Source: Candidatus Aegiribacteria sp. (GTDB lineage: Bacteria > Fermentibacterota > Fermentibacteria > Fermentibacterales > JCC-6). Taken from it: a stretch of DNA of 64,000 nucleotides. The notes beneath the pieces were generated by a model. That model was not told the DNA's origin and searched no databases. It saw nothing but the letters and a program-made list of their open reading frames with translations. Location: assembly GCA_030594645.1 (NCBI GenBank), contig JAUVEU010000007.1:1-64000 (forward strand), read 5' to 3'. The stretch's first letter is position 1. Each line of letters opens with the position of its first letter. Below, piece by piece: positions 1-8,531 of this stretch. The translations under genes and the position numbers were made by a program.

Positions 1-143
1 CCTATCAGCACCGTCGCTGTATATGGAGGGAAAGAGAAATTGATCGTATTGAAATTGAGTAAAAATCCGATCATTCCGAAAATGATCGAAACTATGACCT
101 TATATACAGTACCGCTCCTGTAATTACTCAGGCATGAACACAT
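1..143 (-). CDS. N-terminus of an integral membrane protein (possibly a sensor), truncated by the window edge
   Basis: Minus strand from ATG at 143, preceded by GGAGAGAGCAGC, reads MCSCLSNYRSGTVYKVIVSIIFGMIGFLLNFNTINFSFPPYTATVLI and runs off the edge. It is hydrophobic. It is not in the ORF track because it is truncated. Confidence 0.55.
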   Translation of the reverse strand, partial: MCSCLSNYRSGTVYKVIVSIIFGMIGFLLNFNTINFSFPPYTATVLI

Positions 144-231
144 GCTGCTCTCTCCGGACGTACCCTCCAGTTCACCCCTGCTGGAGGACGGGCTCCGGAG
201 AGCCCGCCCCGCATGCACTGACGGTCTGCGT

Positions 232-501
232 TCAGCGTGAAGCTACCATTGGCTCTGTTATAACGTACTCCTCCATATGAGCCCTGGCCGCGAGACGGCC
301 TGCAAGGGCTGCTGAAGAGTGGGGATCTCTTCGAAGAGCACACTCATAAAGAGCGAAAGCGGTAACATAATTCCCATCATCCATGGCCTCTCGCGCAATG
401 GTGACAAAAGTGTCAACATTGGCGGGGCTGGTCGATACGATCACGCCTGCCAGCAGAACCGACGGTAGAAGTGCAACCAAAATAAGTGGTATCCACCTCA
501 T
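232..501 (-). CDS. Small exported TPR-like protein
   Basis: Start MRWIPLILVALLPSVLLAG (signal-peptide-like) after GAGGAGGTG. Contains a TPR-like segment AREAMDDGNYVTAFALYECALRRDPHSSAAL. Lies directly downstream of the tandem riboswitch. Confidence 0.65.
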   Translation of the reverse strand: MRWIPLILVALLPSVLLAGVIVSTSPANVDTFVTIAREAMDDGNYVTAFALYECALRRDPHSSAALAGRLAARAHMEEYVITEPMVASR

Positions 502-544
502 AGTGAGCACCTCCTCAATCCGCCGGCGGTTTCCCCCGAACGGA

Positions 545-630
545 CGTCAGGTAACCCGGCTGTCCTTCCCGGTTTCCCGGATTTGGATCCGTGGTTTTGC
601 GTCCCGGAATCTCTTCCGGTTTGCAATGGT
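545..630 (-). ncRNA. c-di-GMP-I (GEMM-I) class riboswitch, gene-proximal copy
   Basis: Minus strand: ATTGCAAACCGGAAGAGATTCCGGGACGCAAAACCACGGATCCAAATCCGGGAAACCGGGAAGGACAGCCGGGTTACC. Matches the GEMM core GCAAACC / GNRA hairpin / GGGACGCAAA / GCCGGGTTACC. Confidence 0.9.
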
Positions 631-631
631 C

Positions 632-735
632 AAACGGCAACCCGGCTGTCCTTCCGCCATCCCCAAACAGCGGTTAGGATCCGTGGTTTTGCGTCCCGGA
701 ATCTCTTCCGGTTTGCATGGCGGTGCTCTACCGCC
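632..735 (-). ncRNA. c-di-GMP-I (GEMM-I) class riboswitch, gene-distal copy
   Basis: Minus strand: CATGCAAACCGGAAGAGATTCCGGGACGCAAAACCACGGATCCTAACCGCTGTTTGGGGATGGCGGAAGGACAGCCGGGTTGCC. Shares an exact 41-bp block with the proximal copy (585-625 versus 677-717). Confidence 0.9.
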
Positions 736-821
736 TTTTTATATTCTATGACTTATTCCACTAATGTAAAGGGAGACAGATACGTATGCAGCAAATTGAA
801 TTATTGTTGTCCTATGAAAAT

Positions 822-2285
822 TTATTTCCTGAGAAACCTGTCATAAAGATCCATGAAAATTCGCCTTGCTGTCATTTCACTTTTTGTGGCAGCCTTTCCT
901 GTCAGAATATTTCCAAGCTGTCTTAAGACCTTTAAGGGATGAAAGAACAGCTTCGTGGAATAGAAGTTCAGATAAACTCCTGATCTATATCTGTTCAAAG
1001 GTTTGTAATCTTTTCTCCAGATGGGGGAAAAGCAGAGTTCGTCGTATTCCTCGAACCCCTGCAGAGAAGGCTCATTCATTGCCACGGTTGCAGGAAAGGG
1101 TGTGAGGATCGGCATTATTACTTCATCCACACCTTTTCTGGCAAGCCGGTTGATATATCTTTTCGTCTGTTTTCTGTCCTCATCAGTTTCTCCTGGATAT
1201 CCGGTTACGAAGAACGCGCATGTGCTGGTTCCCATGGAAGCAGCTTTCTGAATGAGTCCAGGAACTTTTTCGATGTTCGCGGTTTTGCCCATCAGCTCCA
1301 ATACCCTCAGGGAACCTGTTTCCGGAGAGAGGGAAAAATACCTGCATCCTGCTCTGATCATAAGTTCAAGGAGTTCATCATCCAGGGTCTCCATTTTCAA
1401 TCCGGATGGAAAGCAGAATGTTATACCGTAATTATCTTTTATAAGACCTCTGCAGATTTCTTCGACTCTTTTCCTGCTGATCGCGAAATTCTCATCCTGA
1501 ATATGAAAATCCCTGACACCGTACCTGTCAATATGATACCGGATCTCCTCAAGAACTCTTTCCGAGGATTTGGCAAGCCATCGACCGCCGCACATTGCAG
1601 GAGCCTGACAGAAGGCACAGGTGTATGGACAGCCTCTTGAAGTAAGAATGTTCATATATCTGCCTGCGAAGGGGCCATGGCTATAACCCAGTTTCCAGTA
1701 ATTTTCAAGGGGAAGCAGATCCACCGCGGCAAAGGGCTGCAGATCAAGGTCTGTTGTGTAAATTTCTTTTCTTTCGTTGATTCCATTTTTCGAAGCAACG
1801 CCTTCGATGGAATCAGGATCACCGCCGTTTTCCAGGGTTCTTATCAGCTCCGGAAGTCTCTTTTCCCCTTCACCGAGAACCACATAGTCAGCTCCTCCTT
1901 CTATGAATTCTCCGGGGAGAAAAGTAGCGTGGTATCCTCCTATTACAACGGGTGTTCCGGGTTTTTCCTTCTTAATGGCCCTGATGATGTGAAGAGCCAT
2001 GGTATGCTCGGTAGCACAGTGAACCGTTATTCCTGGGATTGAATCCGATCCGGCAACCCGGGCGGCTATTTCCCGGGGGGTCAGTCCCCTGGCCCTGTAG
2101 TTCTCTCTGAATGTATAGAACCTGCGGGGAGCAAGTCCATAGGCATCAAGAATATCTGTATCTATTCCCGACTGCCGGACTGATGCTGCCAGATAAGCCA
2201 GGCCGGCGGGAATACCGGGAATACTGCCGTAAAAATCCTTCTTCAGGTGGACTACAGGAGGACGTATCAGTATCAGTTTATTCAC
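822..2285 (-). CDS. B12-binding-domain radical SAM protein
   Basis: Cobalamin-binding-like N-terminus (PAGLAYLAASVRQSGIDTDILDAYG...VVIGGYHATF) and radical SAM motif RGCPYTCAFC. GTG start inferred from overlap with the upstream gene. Confidence 0.85.
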   Translation of the reverse strand: MNKLILIRPPVVHLKKDFYGSIPGIPAGLAYLAASVRQSGIDTDILDAYGLAPRRFYTFRENYRARGLTPREIAARVAGSDSIPGITVHCATEHTMALHIIRAIKKEKPGTPVVIGGYHATFLPGEFIEGGADYVVLGEGEKRLPELIRTLENGGDPDSIEGVASKNGINERKEIYTTDLDLQPFAAVDLLPLENYWKLGYSHGPFAGRYMNILTSRGCPYTCAFCQAPAMCGGRWLAKSSERVLEEIRYHIDRYGVRDFHIQDENFAISRKRVEEICRGLIKDNYGITFCFPSGLKMETLDDELLELMIRAGCRYFSLSPETGSLRVLELMGKTANIEKVPGLIQKAASMGTSTCAFFVTGYPGETDEDRKQTKRYINRLARKGVDEVIMPILTPFPATVAMNEPSLQGFEEYDELCFSPIWRKDYKPLNRYRSGVYLNFYSTKLFFHPLKVLRQLGNILTGKAATKSEMTARRIFMDLYDRFLRK

Positions 2286-3768
2286 ATTGATCCGATTCCA
2301 TGGTTTCATCATCCGCTGCAAGTGCTTCCGGCTGCCCGATATACTTTGATGTGGCTATGAGAAGGAATCCCCTGATGTATTTAGAAAGATCGAAAAAGCC
2401 GCTTATGCTTCTTATCTTCTTCCATATGAGTTTCGGTCTCATGTAAAATTTCCTGTGGCCGGCCTGAATGAGATATCTTATCTGCTCTTCGGTCATTCCC
2501 TCGGGGACAAATGAAACATTCTTGAAATTGAATCTGTTCTCGGTGAATTTTGCCGGCGTGATCTTTCCAGCGAGAAGATCTTCGTATACTTCTGTTCCTG
2601 GAAGAGGTGTAAGATTTACGAAAACAGCATAATCAAGGGGAATTGAACAGGCAAACTCGATGGTCTTAAGACCTTCCTCGTAGGTTTCTCCTGGAATGCC
2701 GAACATGAAGGTGCCGTAGGCTTCTATTCCTACTTCCGCAGTTAGCTCAACCGCTCTCCGTATCTGCTGGATGGTCGTCCCTTTCTTAAGGGTATCCAGG
2801 TTTTTCTGCACACCGGATTCAACTCCGTACAGCACTCTCCAGCAGCCGGCTTTCTTCATTTCCTCCAGCAGTTCTCTGTCAATCCTGTCGACCCTGGCAT
2901 TAACCGCCCAGTTAACCTTTATTTCCCTGTCAATCATTTCCCGGCAGAATTCCATAGCCCTTTTTTTTGAAAGGGTGAAGGTGTCATCCCAGAACGCTAT
3001 ATCGGTGACTCCATGCTCTCTGTAAAGAAGTTCTATTTCGCCTGCGACGTTCGACGCGGACCTCATTCGAACATGCCTGTCAGTATGACAGAAAGTACAC
3101 TCATACGGACATCCCCTTGCCCCTATGATATTAGCGTGTGGAAGACTCTTATAGAAAGTGGGAGAGGGAATGTAGGACGGTATATCAACAAGCTCGTGGG
3201 ACGGGAAAGGGAGAGTGTCGATGTCTTCCGTTACAGCTCTTGACCCGGTATCTACCAGGCGGCCGTCCTTTATGAACATGAGTCCTTCAACTTCTTCCAG
3301 GGATTCTCCTTTCTCGATGCAGGCGGTTAATTCACGCATGGTGTACTCTCCCTCGCCGATGACGATTACGTCGATTCCGCTGCATTCGTCAAAGCATCTC
3401 TCTTTCCATAGAGTCGGGTGGATACCTCCTGCTACGATCAGGACTTCCGGAAAACTTTTCTTCAGCTCGTTCAGCATCCATCTGGAATTCTCCCAGTCAA
3501 CGCTGGTAAGTGTTATCCCGATGATTCCGGGATTTATCTCATTTATCCTTGCAATCATCTTTTCAAGGGGGTAGAAAAGTCCTTCCAGATATGTAACATC
3601 ATGACCATCCTCTTTCAGAAAGGGGGCAAGATACAACAGAGAAGGGGATGGAACTACATTTACCAGAGGTTTTATCGAAAGCCATTTGAAGGGAAAACGG
3701 CGGACATTCATGAAGTCATGCTGGTCCTGTTCCCAGATTGCGGGCATGGTCAAAAGGACTATTTTCAA
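2278..3768 (-). CDS. B12-binding-domain radical SAM protein
   Basis: Motifs YLAPFLKEDGHDVTYLEG, VAGGIHPTL and ARGCPYECTFC. TTG start (LKIVLLTMPA) inferred. Confidence 0.85.
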   Translation of the reverse strand: MKIVLLTMPAIWEQDQHDFMNVRRFPFKWLSIKPLVNVVPSPSLLYLAPFLKEDGHDVTYLEGLFYPLEKMIARINEINPGIIGITLTSVDWENSRWMLNELKKSFPEVLIVAGGIHPTLWKERCFDECSGIDVIVIGEGEYTMRELTACIEKGESLEEVEGLMFIKDGRLVDTGSRAVTEDIDTLPFPSHELVDIPSYIPSPTFYKSLPHANIIGARGCPYECTFCHTDRHVRMRSASNVAGEIELLYREHGVTDIAFWDDTFTLSKKRAMEFCREMIDREIKVNWAVNARVDRIDRELLEEMKKAGCWRVLYGVESGVQKNLDTLKKGTTIQQIRRAVELTAEVGIEAYGTFMFGIPGETYEEGLKTIEFACSIPLDYAVFVNLTPLPGTEVYEDLLAGKITPAKFTENRFNFKNVSFVPEGMTEEQIRYLIQAGHRKFYMRPKLIWKKIRSISGFFDLSKYIRGFLLIATSKYIGQPEALAADDETMESDQCE

Positions 3769-3948
3769 TTTACAGCGTCTTTCCGTTTCTCTGAACGAAA
3801 GCAGCGGGTAATTCCGCGGCAGTGAGAAAATATACGATATCCGGACTGTCATACAAATCCTGACTCTTTTGTTAAGACTTTCACTTGGTTATCATCGGTA
3901 CCTGGAAATGATGAAACAATCTGTCAGAAATTTTTTACTTTCGCGAAG

Positions 3949-5001
3949 GTGAGTATCCTGAGAACAGCAAAAGAAATATCAGTGGTGATTCCCGCCTATA
4001 ACGCCGAAACAACCCTGGACCGTTGCCTTGGTTCTCTGAAGAAGCAGACTTTAAACCCTTTTCAGATCATTCTTGTGGATGACTGTTCCACTGACAGAAC
4101 AGCTTCTATAGCATCTGAAGCAGGAATTGAGATACTGCCTATGTCCAGGCGCGGGGGTCCTGCCATCGCAAGGAATGCAGGCGCAGAAAGAGCTTTGGGA
4201 GATATAATAGTCTTTCTTGACGCTGATGTTATTATTCCATCCGACCTCATCGAAGGAATCATCGACTGCTTTAACAGCGACAGCAGCATTGCTGCCGTTC
4301 AGACTCTTTACTCACCCTTTTGTCCAGCGGAAGATATGGTTTCAAGGTATCAGAATTTCTACTATTACCATGCTCTTGCCAGAACAAAGGAAAGCTTCAC
4401 TGCTACTTTCGCTACCTGGTGCTCGGCGATATTGAGAAATACGTTTTTTGAAATTGGCGGTTTCAATACAAGCATACCGGAGCCTACCGTTGAAGACGAA
4501 GAGCTGGGTTACGAAATAGTCGACAGAGGCGGGAAAATCGCGCTTGCATCGGATATTCAGGTAACGCACCTTGCCTCATATACGATTTCTCAGTTCAGCA
4601 ATCGGAGACTCAGGATGGCCAGGGCTCAGGCGAAGAGCGGATGGAGATCGATCAGGGAGAGGCTGCTGAAGAGATATATCAACCTGAGAGAAACCGGAAC
4701 TCACCACAGCAGATGGGTCGTGCTGAGTATACTGCTTGTGCTTGGTGCTGGTTTTGGAATGATAGTATTTTTGGCCGGTATTGTTTTTGGCTTATCTTTA
4801 TTACCGTGGCTTCCTGTTGCTGCTCCTGCTGCAATAATTCTTTCTCTTCTTTGTCACTTTAATTTCTTCCGCAGCGCGGTTTCTCATTTCGGTATGAGGA
4901 TTCTCCCCGGATTCATTCTGCTGTGCCTTCTTGATATGGCTATACTTGGCTGGGGCGTGATTACAGGAACATTACTGTTCCTGTCCGGAAAGCATTATTA
5001 A
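3949..5001 (+). CDS. Glycosyltransferase family 2 with C-terminal TM segments
   Basis: SVVIPAYNAETTLDRCLGSLKKQ...LVDDCSTDRT...FLDADV. Confidence 0.85.
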   Translation: MSILRTAKEISVVIPAYNAETTLDRCLGSLKKQTLNPFQIILVDDCSTDRTASIASEAGIEILPMSRRGGPAIARNAGAERALGDIIVFLDADVIIPSDLIEGIIDCFNSDSSIAAVQTLYSPFCPAEDMVSRYQNFYYYHALARTKESFTATFATWCSAILRNTFFEIGGFNTSIPEPTVEDEELGYEIVDRGGKIALASDIQVTHLASYTISQFSNRRLRMARAQAKSGWRSIRERLLKRYINLRETGTHHSRWVVLSILLVLGAGFGMIVFLAGIVFGLSLLPWLPVAAPAAIILSLLCHFNFFRSAVSHFGMRILPGFILLCLLDMAILGWGVITGTLLFLSGKHY

Positions 5002-5015
5002 CCGGCAGATGCAGG

Positions 5016-5750
5016 CTAAATTCTTCTGAAAATGTATCTGACAACAGTTCGCAGAACCGAAAGCCCATACGGAACTGGCTTAAGGCTTGAAAAACCTTCT
5101 CCGTGCACTGTGGGAATGGGTATTTCCTCAATGGCAAGCCCTGCCCTGATCGCTCCCACAAGCATCTCTGAATCGAAATTGAAGGTGTTCGAATAACTAC
5201 TGTATGGTATCTCGGAAAGGGCTTTCCTGCTGTAAGCCTTATAACCGCTGTGATATGAGGTCAGTTTCCGCCTGAAAACGAAATTTTCAAGAGCGTTCAG
5301 CCATATGGTTCCGTAATGCCTTGTCATGGACATGCCGCCTTTTCGCATATCTCCATAAAGAATTCTGCTGCCGCCCACAACATCTGCTCCCTTTTCAAAC
5401 GGAATAAGCATCGGTTTCAGGTATTCAGGGGGATACTGACCGTCTGAGTGGAGCATAACAGCAATATCAGCACTGTTTTCCAGCGTCCAGTCAAATGCGG
5501 TTTTCTGGACTCCTCCGTAACCCCGGTTTACAGGATGCTGAATAAGGGAGATCTTCGGGAATTCTTTCGAAAGCCTTTGCGTAAGATCGGCAGTACCGTC
5601 GGAAGAACCGTCATCAATAACAAGAATGGTACTAAGGATTTCCATTGTTTCAGATGGTATATCCCTGATTACCTTCTCCATAAGGAGTTCTGCGTTGTAC
5701 GCAGGCATGTAGCAGACAATTTTAAAGTTTTCCAGAATACAATCCTTCAC
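5016..5750 (-). CDS. Glycosyltransferase family 2, dolichyl-phosphate mannosyltransferase-like
   Basis: CYMPAYNAELLMEKVIRDIP...LVIDDGSSDGTADL...MLHSDGQYPPEYL. Confidence 0.85.
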   Translation of the reverse strand: MKDCILENFKIVCYMPAYNAELLMEKVIRDIPSETMEILSTILVIDDGSSDGTADLTQRLSKEFPKISLIQHPVNRGYGGVQKTAFDWTLENSADIAVMLHSDGQYPPEYLKPMLIPFEKGADVVGGSRILYGDMRKGGMSMTRHYGTIWLNALENFVFRRKLTSYHSGYKAYSRKALSEIPYSSYSNTFNFDSEMLVGAIRAGLAIEEIPIPTVHGEGFSSLKPVPYGLSVLRTVVRYIFRRI

Positions 5751-7519
5751 CGGTAAGTTCCTTCAATGTCAGGCATGTGCAAATATGTATGGTATTGCAT
5801 ATCCCTGGTAGGTTCGATTGTTTCAGCAAGACCCTTTGTCCATGGCTCTATATGGAAACTGCTTCCGTCAAACCAGTAAAGATAAGGGTTTCTTCCCGGA
5901 TAGGCCTGCATGAATAGAATATCCTCTGCGGATGTCTGATGAGCGCAGTAAATGATTTCATTGTCAAGAAAAGGGGAATTGAAATTCATACCGCTGCAGA
6001 TGTTCGGGTAACCATGCTGTCCCGCCTGCATGAATACTATTGAGGGTGTTTCTACGAAACCTGTCGCTGTTATCCCGGGCTGGCTGTCAATGGTCTCCCA
6101 TGGTCCCGACCTGAGTTCTATTCCCTCCGGCAGATAAACGAGCAGTGTAATCAGAAATAGACAGAAGGTGAATACAGCCACCACGTTGCTTCCATCAATT
6201 CCCTTCTTTCTCCTTGCATACTCTGCTGCTTCTCTTAATCCAATAACTGAAAGAAGCAGGATAACGGGCAGGAAGGTGAAATAATGTCTGGGCCCGTAAT
6301 CAATAGCAGGGCAGTAATGGAGAAACATCAGCAACATGATCAACAAAAGGGGGATGCAGAGCAGAAGAACACGTCTATCCTTTCGCGCCCTTTTAAGTGC
6401 CAGAAGCATGGGAAACAGGGACAGGAACGGCCAGCCGAACAAGATCGTGCTTCCGGTTCCTATCTGTCTTACAACGTTGAAAAGTCCTCTTAGAGGGGTA
6501 TGCGCGTAATCTCCGTATTCCGGAAACCAGGCCTTGTCCGGCCCGAAACCTATCAGTTTTCCCCCCCTTACCAGATCGTATCCTGCATGGAGGGGATTAC
6601 CTGTGTAGTAACTGTTCGACAGCAGGAACAGCGCGAAGGGTATTGCGGCAGCGGCAGCAACAGGGGCCAGTATGCGGAACCACCTGTCCCTGCAGCCCAC
6701 TATGACTGCAAGCGGTATGAAGAACAGCCATACGAGAACAGGATAGGGTTTCGTGGCAAAGGCCAGCCCGATAAGTAATCCGCCCGCAAACCCATATGAA
6801 ACCGATGCCCCCTTTGCCCTCCTGGAAATCATGTAAAGCGACCATGTAACCAGCATCAGATTTGTATTGTGCGCCATGAACGTAGTTGTCATAAAAAGGA
6901 AGAAAGGTGACAGCAGAAGAAGAATAACGCTGACCCTGGCCATAGCCTCCCCTGTCCAAAGCCTTATCAGGAGGAAAATCCCAAGGAGGGAAAGCAACCC
7001 TTCAAGAGGACCCAGAAGAGGAGCTGCGCCTGCAGAGGTGAAGGGCGCCATCAACAGTGAGTGGAAGGGGGTATATACAATGAACCACATATTACTTCTG
7101 AAGACAAAATGCCGGAACGGGAAATAAACCATTGGATCATCAACAGCCGGTGCTGGAGCTGCAAGGTGCCCCGCAGCGTATATCTTTGACTGAAAAAAGT
7201 ATGCGGCTTCGTCGCCGCCCTTCGGGATCCCCTCGCAAGGACCATAAACCATCCAGATGGAAAAAACCGCAAGAAGTGCGAGAAGAATACCGATGAATCT
7301 GGCTGTAGAAAGTTTTCCAATTTTTTTCAGGGCCAGCCGGACAAGATCTTTGTCAATCCTTCCGGCAGCATACAGAGCAAAGCAGAACGCTGCGGGAACC
7401 AGCAGAAAAAGCTGAACGACCTTATCCAGCGATCCCCGCGGAATTACTTCCATGTACCTGTACACAATAAAAGCGATTGTGAGACTAAGACCGGCTGGGA
7501 TTAGTATTTTAGTCCGCAA
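5747..7519 (-). CDS. Multi-TM glycosyltransferase-like protein (GT-C/GT39-like)
   Basis: 590 aa, many hydrophobic helices, GGDEAAYFFQSKIYAAG luminal-loop-like motif, GT neighbours. Confidence 0.65.
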   Translation of the reverse strand: MRTKILIPAGLSLTIAFIVYRYMEVIPRGSLDKVVQLFLLVPAAFCFALYAAGRIDKDLVRLALKKIGKLSTARFIGILLALLAVFSIWMVYGPCEGIPKGGDEAAYFFQSKIYAAGHLAAPAPAVDDPMVYFPFRHFVFRSNMWFIVYTPFHSLLMAPFTSAGAAPLLGPLEGLLSLLGIFLLIRLWTGEAMARVSVILLLLSPFFLFMTTTFMAHNTNLMLVTWSLYMISRRAKGASVSYGFAGGLLIGLAFATKPYPVLVWLFFIPLAVIVGCRDRWFRILAPVAAAAAIPFALFLLSNSYYTGNPLHAGYDLVRGGKLIGFGPDKAWFPEYGDYAHTPLRGLFNVVRQIGTGSTILFGWPFLSLFPMLLALKRARKDRRVLLLCIPLLLIMLLMFLHYCPAIDYGPRHYFTFLPVILLLSVIGLREAAEYARRKKGIDGSNVVAVFTFCLFLITLLVYLPEGIELRSGPWETIDSQPGITATGFVETPSIVFMQAGQHGYPNICSGMNFNSPFLDNEIIYCAHQTSAEDILFMQAYPGRNPYLYWFDGSSFHIEPWTKGLAETIEPTRDMQYHTYLHMPDIEGTYR

Positions 7520-7520
7520 A

Positions 7521-8531
7521 TCAGTATTTCCTTCCAGCCAGATGCATTATAACCCCGCTCAGCGCAGCAGGCACAATAATCATAAGGTCGGGCAAGGTCA
7601 TGAGTGATGCAATAAACCCTCTTGTTCCTGCCTCCCTCACAGATGCGAACCAGAATCCCGCATGACCGACCGTCAGGATCAAGAAACCGGCGGCAGCAGG
7701 CCAGATCCCCCACGTCCATCCTGCGGCATATGCTGCCAGGCCGACCGGTATCAGCCAGACACCAGCTGCCCCTGAAAGAACTGGCAGCATTTCAAGAGGA
7801 GTTGCCATCGAAAAAGAAGGTACCGCATGACCCGAGCCTCTTCGAAGAAGGTAGAGAACCTTAGACTTCATCATACTCCATTCGTACCCCATCAATTCAG
7901 GAAAAGTATATTCCCTCAAATGATAAACCTCTATCTCAGGGGCCATGAGAATACTCCCGCCCGAACCAACAAGTCTTGCGGCGAAATCAGCATCCTCCAC
8001 TGTTGCTCCTGGAATTCTGTCGTCGAACCCTTCCAGCTGCTGAAAAACAGATCTGGAAACCGCGAAGAAGAAGGTCCCGCATCCTGTAATGTAATCGCTG
8101 CCTATTCTCTTTGTGAAGGTGTAGTAGTAATAGAAATTCTTGTAGAACGTAGCCGGATGATCTCCTGCGGCAGTCGGGCTGTAAGTGGCCTGAACAGCAG
8201 CAGGCCCCTGATCAATGCGCTGCTGAAGCTTTTCTCTCCACCCGGCAGGAGCGACAGCATCACTGTCTACGAACAGCACCCATTCACCGGAAGCGGCCTG
8301 AGCACCTGTATTCCTTGCCCCCGCGGCTCCAGGGCTGCCTGAACTGGAAATTATCTTTGCTCCGAGCCGTGAGGCTATTTCCCTGGAATTATCGTTCGAT
8401 CTGTCATTGACGACAATAAGTTCATCCCCACCGCGCAATTCCTGCTGGAGCGGCTCCAGAACGGTTTCAAGAGTCTTCTCGCTGTTATGAACCGGAATTA
8501 CGACTGAGATCGATTTGCTGTTTTTTTCCAT
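7521..8531 (-). CDS. Glycosyltransferase family 2, paralogue of the 3949-5001 gene
   Basis: SVVIPVHNSEKTLETVLEPLQQ...VNDRSNDNS...FVDSDAV. Shares Y(Q/K)NFYYY and TVED blocks with the first GT2. Start set at MEKNSKSI. Confidence 0.85.
   Translation of the reverse strand: MEKNSKSISVVIPVHNSEKTLETVLEPLQQELRGGDELIVVNDRSNDNSREIASRLGAKIISSSGSPGAAGARNTGAQAASGEWVLFVDSDAVAPAGWREKLQQRIDQGPAAVQATYSPTAAGDHPATFYKNFYYYYTFTKRIGSDYITGCGTFFFAVSRSVFQQLEGFDDRIPGATVEDADFAARLVGSGGSILMAPEIEVYHLREYTFPELMGYEWSMMKSKVLYLLRRGSGHAVPSFSMATPLEMLPVLSGAAGVWLIPVGLAAYAAGWTWGIWPAAAGFLILTVGHAGFWFASVREAGTRGFIASLMTLPDLMIIVPAALSGVIMHLAGRKY

Noticed and set aside
128-343. Minus-strand 71-aa ORF
   Set aside because: Overlaps the better-supported exported TPR-like gene in another frame; no protein-like sequence.
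383-846. Plus-strand ORFs of 122 and 87 aa
   Set aside because: They lie across the minus-strand riboswitch pair; repeated peptide content reflects the RNA repeat.
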